DNA of 64,000 nucleotides from Halichondria panicea (lineage: Eukaryota > Porifera > Demospongiae > Suberitida > Halichondriidae). Location of the stretch: assembly GCF_963675165.1 (NCBI RefSeq), contig NC_087384.1, positions 1,944,501-2,008,500 on the forward strand, written 5' to 3'. Shown here piece after piece: positions 25,601-34,600 of this stretch; position 1 is the stretch's first letter, and each line of letters begins with the position of its first letter. Made by a program: the position numbers and the translations under genes. The notes beneath the pieces are model-generated. The model was not told the origin of the DNA, ran no database searches, and saw nothing but the letters and a program-made list of their open reading frames with translations.

Positions 25601-28600
25601 AGTGCCCCAAATCAAAATCAGATATAAGAAAGTATAAGCCATCATCCCTTTGCTTTAGAAGAATGTTTGTAGGCTTTATATCTCGATGTTGTATTCCTTG
25701 TTTATGTACGTGCCACAGGCCGTCTGTGATTTGTCTAAGACTTGTTAGTTGCGAAGATGTTGCTTCTTTTTTGCTTTGTATTGCTTCTTCTAAATTCATA
25801 TCGCACAGTTCAAGAGCAATATATAGGTGGTTGTCATTTTCTTCTTTACAAAAGTACTGAACAATGTTAGGGCTCGGCTTGGTGTTTGACATGCGCAAGA
25901 GTATATCCAATTCTTTGTCCGGCTTGCTGCTCGATGCTTTAAGGTACTTTTTCACAGCTATACTTCTGCCATCTCGAAGTGTTCCTTTCCATACATTATG
26001 AGCCATTCGCTTCTCAATTTTTATTTGTCCTATTTCCATAGCATATATTTCACTGAAATTCCCATGCATGTCTCGTACAATAATTTCAGACATGCAACAT
26101 GCACAGCATGAGCAGAAAAGTATAAAAAGTATTGGAATTAAAAGAAAAACGATGCCCAGTAAATACCTGTACTTCCATAGGCGTGTAATCTGTCTGTCTT
26201 GATGGGCATCTGAATAATATAACGTTTTTATAGAATCTTCAAATATAAACGATATTTTTGGTGATGACGTATCGGTGTAGTCAAAAGTTTGTAATTCGTC
26301 GTTAAAAGAGAGATCAACTATTTTAAGCATAGGAAGATTCTTGAAAGATTGATCGTCTATTTCTTCTATGCTATTATGAGAGAGATTAACTATTTCAATG
26401 TCAAACAAATTGTTAAAAGCATCTTTGTATATTTTCTTAACTTTATTGTGATCAAAAGCAATATTTACAACATTTGGGAACTGTTGAAATGTATTCTCTC
26501 TAATGATATCGATGTTATTGTGCCGAATATAAAGAGACCTTACTGTAGTGAACTGTGGGCTTATTTCAATTTTGATGTATTCTGTTTTACATCCATCAAA
26601 TACAATAGATTCCAAGTTTGTAATTCGGAGTGGGATTAAGGCGAAGTTCAGAGCAAACAAATCAGAGTTAGTGATCTCTAGATGTGTAATAGTAGAAGGC
26701 AGATCATTCAAATCTTTCATATTGTAAACTTTCTCACATTTTGCGAGCTTATTATTCCGGTAGAGGCTGCACTTACCCTGGTTTGATCTACCCATTGTTA
26801 TTGGGAAGAGGAAGCTGCCGGTTAAGCACAGAAATAGTATGAAGAAAGCCATCTCTGTGTATGCTTCAAATCTTTGTAAAGGGGTGTTTCTGTATTTAAG
26901 TCATGAATTTTCTATGTAGGTACATGCATGTATAATTATATTTTTAAATATTCATTGTAATATGCAATTTTGATGAATATCTATATTAATTTTTGCTAAA
27001 AGATTCTTGGCTGTGTCTTTGCCTTCTTGCATGTAAATACCTATCTACACACCGTACGTCCACACACATGCAGTCCATTGCTTATCAACCAATTTAAGCT
27101 CTAATAGCCAAATATCAAGCTAACAAAGGGAGTTAAGTATTATTTAGAACACCTAGCCAAGATTAAGTGTTTTAATCTGCGTGCCGAGGATGGCCTCAAT
27201 TAACGTGGTGCTCGAGGCGCAGCCGAGTGCATTACGTAACCGAGAGGCCATCCGAGTGCACCAGCATTAAAACACGTGACTTGGCTAGGTGTGTACGTGT
27301 TCTAGTGCTGTCACGTGAGCTCTAGCCTCGTGGCAGCTAATAGATCTAGCTACATTTTAAATCAGTTGCTGGTGACTAGCTAGCTAGCTAGACGTAATAG
27401 CAAGTTTTAGTAGGTTTGTAGATCCAGTAATTAACTGATGCAAAGGAGAAAGAGATACGATCTAAAGCTATCTGGACTGACTGCATGGGCATGTTCTCGA
27501 CTTATTTCTTCTGCTGACCAACAGTCCCGATCCCACTACTGGATATGCCTCCAGTTGATCTGGCTTACTGGATGGGAAACTTTGTGCGCAAACTATATGG
27601 CAATGAGTATCTGGCTCTTTTGGAACGCTATGATATTCGAAGCACCTTTGATGAAACGATTATATGGATCTGGCTTAGGTACAGGTACGTACATCTTCGA
27701 AGCAAGCTGAGCCTATTTCTCCAGACGAAAAAGTGATGCTATAATTATGGTCAAGTCAGCAATTCGGTACACATGAAACAATAACATTCAACTTTCTAAT
27801 ACTTTTCAGCTCTTTGCTTGTGTACGTATTCATACGTATTCAATCTGCTTGTATTATTATGATGACATTCTGCTTGTATTATGATTGTCTGATAAAAGTG
27901 TGCATTATTAACAAACCAACTTAAAGCACACTTAAGTGTGGATCCATGGTCACCTGACTACTTTCAGATAAGCTGATTGGCTGGAGATCATGTGATCAGC
28001 ACTAATATTTATAAGTGCATGGGAGTTGGTTAAAATGGCCACAGACATACATTGTATGTATATCTGTATACATATACATAATGCTATATACACACATTAT
28101 AGCGCTAAGGGTCTGTTATCATGCACAGGCTTACATATGTTCTCTGCAGAATTAATTGTAACACGCTTTTAAGTAAAAATAATTATAGTAAAACAATTTA
28201 CATGTATATGTATACTGTTTATGTGCTAGCTTGTGCTTGAGCTTGAAATGTTCGGTCTGCGTGGTACATCTCGATCAGAAGACGCGGAAAGATTGTGTCA
28301 TAATACATTCGTACACCGCCTTTTCTTCGGTAAATTTCAAATTGTGATGAAGATTTCGCTTTGATTCTATCGAAGTGTGTGATCTTGTCGCGTACTACTT
28401 TTATTAAAGAACAAATATCATTTTCACGTTTTCCACTGAAGCTATCACGGATCACTTTGTCTTGGATGTGCACTTTCCAGTTGTTGTTGCGATACACCTT
28501 AGTTGAGTTTTCTCTAATGCATTTTCGTAATTCTTCATACTTTTCTGCATTAATGTCATCGAATTTATCACCTACATTTCTGTAAAATATGTGAAATTCT

Positions 28601-31600
28601 TCATCATCCCAAAAAAATGGATGATCTAAAACTTCTGAAGCATCTGGTCGTTCTTCGCCATTAAATGTCAACATAAGTTTGATCAAATCTTTGGCTTGTA
28701 CCTTCATGAACATGTGCTCTAGTTGTAGCTCATTATCTTCCAGAATTGGCGACATCATGCCTAGAATCTTATCCTGGCATTCTTTCCGCTCAGACTTAGT
28801 AGTGATTGCTCCGAATGGATGCTTGCCACGAGTTAGTGCGTAATAGAATACACAGCCCATTGAGAATATATCCACAGCAGGTAATCTTTTTTCTTTACCC
28901 CAGAGCTCAGGGGCTACCCATCCCATTGTGCCATAATTTGTTTTGTGTTTTGATTCTGTTCCCGTTATATGCCCCAAATCGAAATCTGATATAATGAATC
29001 TTGCAGTGTCTCCTTCGTACTTTATAAGAATATTTTCTGGTTTGATATCTCGGTGTTGGACTTTTTTATCATGAAGGAACTTTAAGCCGTTTGCTAGCTG
29101 TTCTAGGCAGGATCCTCTACCTGTTGCCATGTATTTGTTAGCTATTTTGTTCTTGTTTAAAATAGCATCGTGTAGTGTTCCTTCACATACTGGGATTAAT
29201 GCAATGTACCGATATTCCTTATCTGTTTCTGTCATTATGTACTGAATGACGTTGTTATGTGATTCTTCTTTCTTCGTGAGTTGGAGCAGTATATCAAGCT
29301 CTCGGATTTCATTTATGTATGGATTCAATTTACTTCGTTTAACCGCAACCGTTCTATTATCTCCACTTATTTCTCCTTTGAATACATTTCTTCCAATTTC
29401 TTTTGGAGAAAACTTTATTTTCCCCACAGTTTGGTGATGTATCTCGTTACTAACTTTTTCCTGTGTGCGTTCAACTTTGTGCGTATTTAGATTGTATATT
29501 TTGATAATACCTGTTGTAATAATAATGAGGATAGCACAATAAATTAAAAATGTAAAATTGTACTCAAGATCTTGAGATGTGTTGCATTCTTCTGCTGGTG
29601 TGTGTGAGAGTACTAATGTTGTCGATAAATTTTTTCGTAATAAACAAATATCCACTTTTTTTAATTTGTTATTCGATAGATCTAATGTTTTTATTTTGAG
29701 ATTTATGAAGGCATTCTCTTCAATCGTTTCGATACTATTGTGTGATAGGTTAATAAATTCAATTCTTTTTAGGCCACTGAACGATTTCTTGTAAATTTCG
29801 TCGATTCGATTGTTATTTAAAATGATATGAGTAATATTTGGAAAAAAATGAAACATACCATTTCGTATTAAATTTATTTTTGTGAACTGTATGGAAACAT
29901 TCTGAACTTCTTTAAATGTTTGTTTATGAATGGAATCCGAGTATCGGCTCAAGTAGCTTGTTGTAAAGTTGTTAATAGAGATGGTGATCAATTTTGTTAG
30001 ATGAGAAGGAAATCTACCGAAATCGATAATACTCCAACTACCATCTCTTAAAATTAGATCAGTAGTATCCACTGACAGGTTATTAAAACCAATTAAATCT
30101 GTCTCTTCGAATTCAGTACATTCAACAACTTGCCTGTTGAGATATTGGTAACATGTACACTTCACTGGACAGTCTTGCTCCAAAGTAACTGTAAGATTGA
30201 ATCCTATCGTCAGGACTAGAACGATAGTGGTTATGCTCAGAGGCTTTGTCATTTTGCTATATAGTCTTTATTATGTTTCTATATATAGCTGTGTGTGTGT
30301 ATTATAGTGATAAACGCTGCGTGTATTATTATGAATACCTTTAGCGGCTGCCACGGGTCAGCATGACCTTATTCCAAGCTGTGACCCCACCTGACCTCAG
30401 TTAATTGTATTCAACTGTTCCTGGTATGTGTAATTAAGACTTTGATCTCACATGCACGCAGTTCAGTATAATATCAGTTTTCGTCGATTGCGAATGACAA
30501 TATACATAGACCCTTGCTCTCTGAAGTACAACCACCTCGATATATCGGCCATCTGCATGGTTGGGCACGGTTTGCTATACCTAGATATTTACTGCACAAA
30601 ACTCGCCCTGAAATGCGGCCACTCGCTATTCCGTATACTGGCTGCCCCAAACTGCTGGATATGACGTTTTGGATGTGGTTTGACAGATAAATAGAGAGCG
30701 TAATGATTCATTATTCTCGAGATAGAGCCGCAAAATTAGTCATTAGATTTTGAGGTAAGGTCGTTTTTAGCCGCAGCTATTTTCTAAAATGCGCCCACCT
30801 CGCTATTCCGGCCAAGCTGCACTGTCCCAAGGGTGGCCGGATTGACGAGAGTCAACTGTATTGTATAGCGGGTACTGTTTAGCGGGTATATTTCAAGGGT
30901 ATAAACTTTCGCGGAATGACTGTCAGAAAGGTTTTTGCGGATTTAATTTTCGCTGAATAGCAGCCTTTCTGCAGGGCGATATTGAATTCATGGGTATAAA
31001 TGTCGTGGTAGATGCTTAGTCAGCGAAAACCTCGAACATATTTATACCCTCGAAATATATACCTGCGATAGCAGAATAGCAGCCTTTCTGCAGCATGCGT
31101 GCATGCAATATTCGATGTATAAATGTTCGTGGTAGATGCTTGATCAGCAAAAACAACGAACATTATACCCTCAAAATATACCCGCTATACGATATATAAA
31201 GTTTCGCGGAAAGACTGAATAAGTATTCGCGGATTTAACCTTCGTGGAAAGCAGCCTTTTTCATGCATGCTGCAAAAATTCGTGGGCATAAATGTTCGCA
31301 GTATATTCAGCAAAAACCACGAACATTCATACCCTCGAAATATACCCGCTATATATACGGCATACAAACCTGATTGCTTTTCAACTATTGCGAATTGCAT
31401 GCAAAGCATGGGAATTTGCATGCGCATGCATGCATGCTCACTCTTTGCATACATGTGTTTCTTTCGATTGCGCAAACATTTGCAAAAGAACATCGCATTC
31501 GAAACCCGATATACGGTATGGCTCACTCTTCATGTTTCAAAGATGATGTACATAATTACAATAATTATATACATGACTGTATACAATGTGGATCATATCA

Positions 31601-34600
31601 TAATTAAGTAAAAACTCTTATACATGTATAATTATACTCCATAATTATACGTATTTATAGCTGTTCCAGTTCATCTTTCTTTTGAAATGTATACAGTTCC
31701 AGTTCATCTTTCTTCTGAAATGTTGTTTTTAGCAACTTCGGAAATTTCTCATTGAAATATCTTGCTACTCCTTCACTACAACAGTAGTACGTATGCTTTA
31801 GTTCCTCGCTTAGCTCATTAAAGTGCTCCATTGTATTTCAAATGTGTCTGAGAAGCTTGCAAATATCAGCTGTGTCAAAATGTTTATTGACATCACAGGT
31901 TACTACTACTTCAAGGTAAGATGTCTAATCTCCAGTGTAGACTTCACTTGAATTTACTCGTAGCATCCTTTGAAATTTTTCTTGCGCTTTGTCAACATTC
32001 TTTTTGCCAATATTGTTGTACAGATAAAAATTGCTGATTTCTTTGTCACTCCAAAACATAGGATGCTGTGTGATCCACTTTGTCTTGGGTCGCATTTTGT
32101 AGTCACACTTAATCATTGAATTGATTAAACCTTTTGCAAGTGCTGGTTTGAATTCTTTTGAACCTTCAATTGTCAACTGACTTAGTTGTGGCAGCTCTTT
32201 ACCATTGCAAATATTTTTTTGGCACTTCTGTGTAGATTGTCAATTTCCCCAAAAGGATGACAACCTTTTGTTAAGGCATAATAGAACACACAGCCCATTG
32301 AGAATACAATATAATGTCTCCTCCTTCGTACTTTATAAGAATATTCTTTGGTTTGATTTCTCGATGTTCAACGTCATGATCATGAAGGAACTTTAAGCCT
32401 TCGGCTATCTGTTCTAGACAAGAGCCTCTACCTGTTGCCATGTATTTGTTAGCAATTTTGTTCTCTTTTAAATAGCATCGTGTAGTGTTTCTTCACATAC
32501 TGGGCTTAGTGCAATGTACCGATATTTACTATCTGTTTCTGTCATTATGTAATGAATAACGTGGTTACTGGATTGCCCTTTTTTCGCAAGTTCAACCAGA
32601 ATATCCAGTTCTTCAATTTCTTTGATAAAATTTAATGGGTTCAGTTTACTTCGTTTAACTGCAACTCAATTTATTTGTCTCTTGACAAAATATACAGTAG
32701 ACTCTCGCTATTCTGGCTCTCTAAAGTACGGCCACCTCGATATACCGGCCATTTGGCTTGGCACGGAATGCTAGCTATATGTTTACTGCACAAAACTCAC
32801 CCTGAAGTGCGGCCACTCGCTATTCCGTTTACCGGCCAGTGCTGGCTATCCCAAACAAGGTTTTCAATGTAATTTTATACGTGTATTACGGCCGGATATG
32901 ACGTTTTGGGTGTGGTTTAGCAAATAAAATTGGATTACACTTAAATAGAGAACAGAATGATTCATTATCCTACATTATCCTCGAGACAAGAACCGCAAAA
33001 GTAGTCATTAGATTCGAGGTAAGGTCGTTTTTAAGCCGCGGCTATTTCCTGAGCTGCAGCCACCTCGCTATTCCGGCCAAGCTGCATGGTCCCAAGGGTG
33101 ACCGGATTAACGAGAGTCTACTGTATCGTTTTCTTTTAATTTGTTATTTGATAGATCCAGTGTTTTTATTTCGATGGTATCCTCTTCAATCGTTTCAATA
33201 CCATTATGCGATAGATTAATGAATTCAATATTTTTTAGGCCACTGAATGAATTATTGTAAATTTCATCGATTCGATTATGGTCTAAAATGATATGTGTGA
33301 TCTTTGGAAAATAGTCAAACATACCTTTTTGTATTGAAGATATTCTGAACTTCTTCAAATTTATGTTTTTGAATGGAAATGGAATATCGGCTCAAATGGT
33401 CTGTTGTGAAATTGCAGATGGTGATCAATTTTGTTAGATAAGAAAGGAATCTACCGAAATCGATAATACTCCAACTACCATCTCTCAAAATTAAATCAGT
33501 AGTATCCACTGACAGGTTATTAAAACCAATTAAATCTGTCTCTTTGAATTCAGTACATTCAACAACTTGCCTGTTGATATTTTCTTGATGTTTGTAACAT
33601 GTACACTTTACTGGACAATCTTGTTCCGGACTAACTGTAATAGTCAATCCTATAGTCAGGACTAGAAAAACAGAGGCTATGCTCACAGGCTTTTTCATTT
33701 TGCTAGTCTTTGTAAGGGCCTTTTCTGTACCGGATACATGAATAGCTTATCAGATTACAGTGTGATGATTTAGTAAGGTGTTGTGGTATATGTGTGTATA
33801 TATAGTAATCCTTTGATCCCACTCACCCAGAGCATGACCCACTCTTCGAGTGACATCCGAGTGGCAGGGTGTGACGTGTGTGCCTCCCTCTCCTCCCCCT
33901 CGGACCCCCTCCTCGTGTCTCTCCTACCCCTCGTCCTACAGTGCTGCCGAGACAAAAACACTGCTGTCAAGGCAACGGCTGAGAAAGCTGTGTCCAACCT
34001 CATCCAGGGAGAGGCTCACTTGAGAGTAAGTCGCAATGGTGTATTATACTATGTAAGCAAGTATATTTCGAGGATATAGCTAGCAGTTTTTACTGATTAT
34101 AAGCATATCGCGAACATTTATACCCATGAATTTAGTATCGCATGCATGCATGCATGCATGCTGCAAAAAATGGATGCTATATGCCGCGAAAATTAAATGT
34201 GCGAAAACCTCTCTCTAACAGTCTTTTCGCGAAAGTTTATTTCCTCGAAATAAATGCCTGCTACACGGTAGTACATGTCAGTGGAAGCAAACATTTTATA
34301 CTGTAATTATTGATAACATAATTTGTTTTCTTTTCTCTGTGGTACGTATGCTTGTTTTAATGTTTAAGATAATTATGGCTCGATTTAGAGCACATAATTA
34401 TATACTCGTATTATGATATCTCTTGTTCTGTACTTTATGGCTGCTAGCTCTGCTCTAGGAAAGAAACCTTAACGATATGAACCAGCTGTGACAACTACAT
34501 ATAGGTCGAAGATTAAAAGGATAATATGTGGTTGGATAATGGGATACATTATGGTTTAAGTATGAGCATACAGGCTTTTGTTAGAAAGCCCAGATTTTTT

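Noticed and set aside
16310-30252. Calling K1, K3 or K4 the sponge IRE1 (ERN1) or RNase L orthologue
   Set aside because: The ectodomain is LRR, not the IRE1 luminal fold or ankyrins, and the kinases share DFD. Multiple divergent copies also argue for a separate family.
31267-31611. 114-codon + strand ORF and its overlaps
   Set aside because: Lies in nested MITE sequence; no protein-like conservation.
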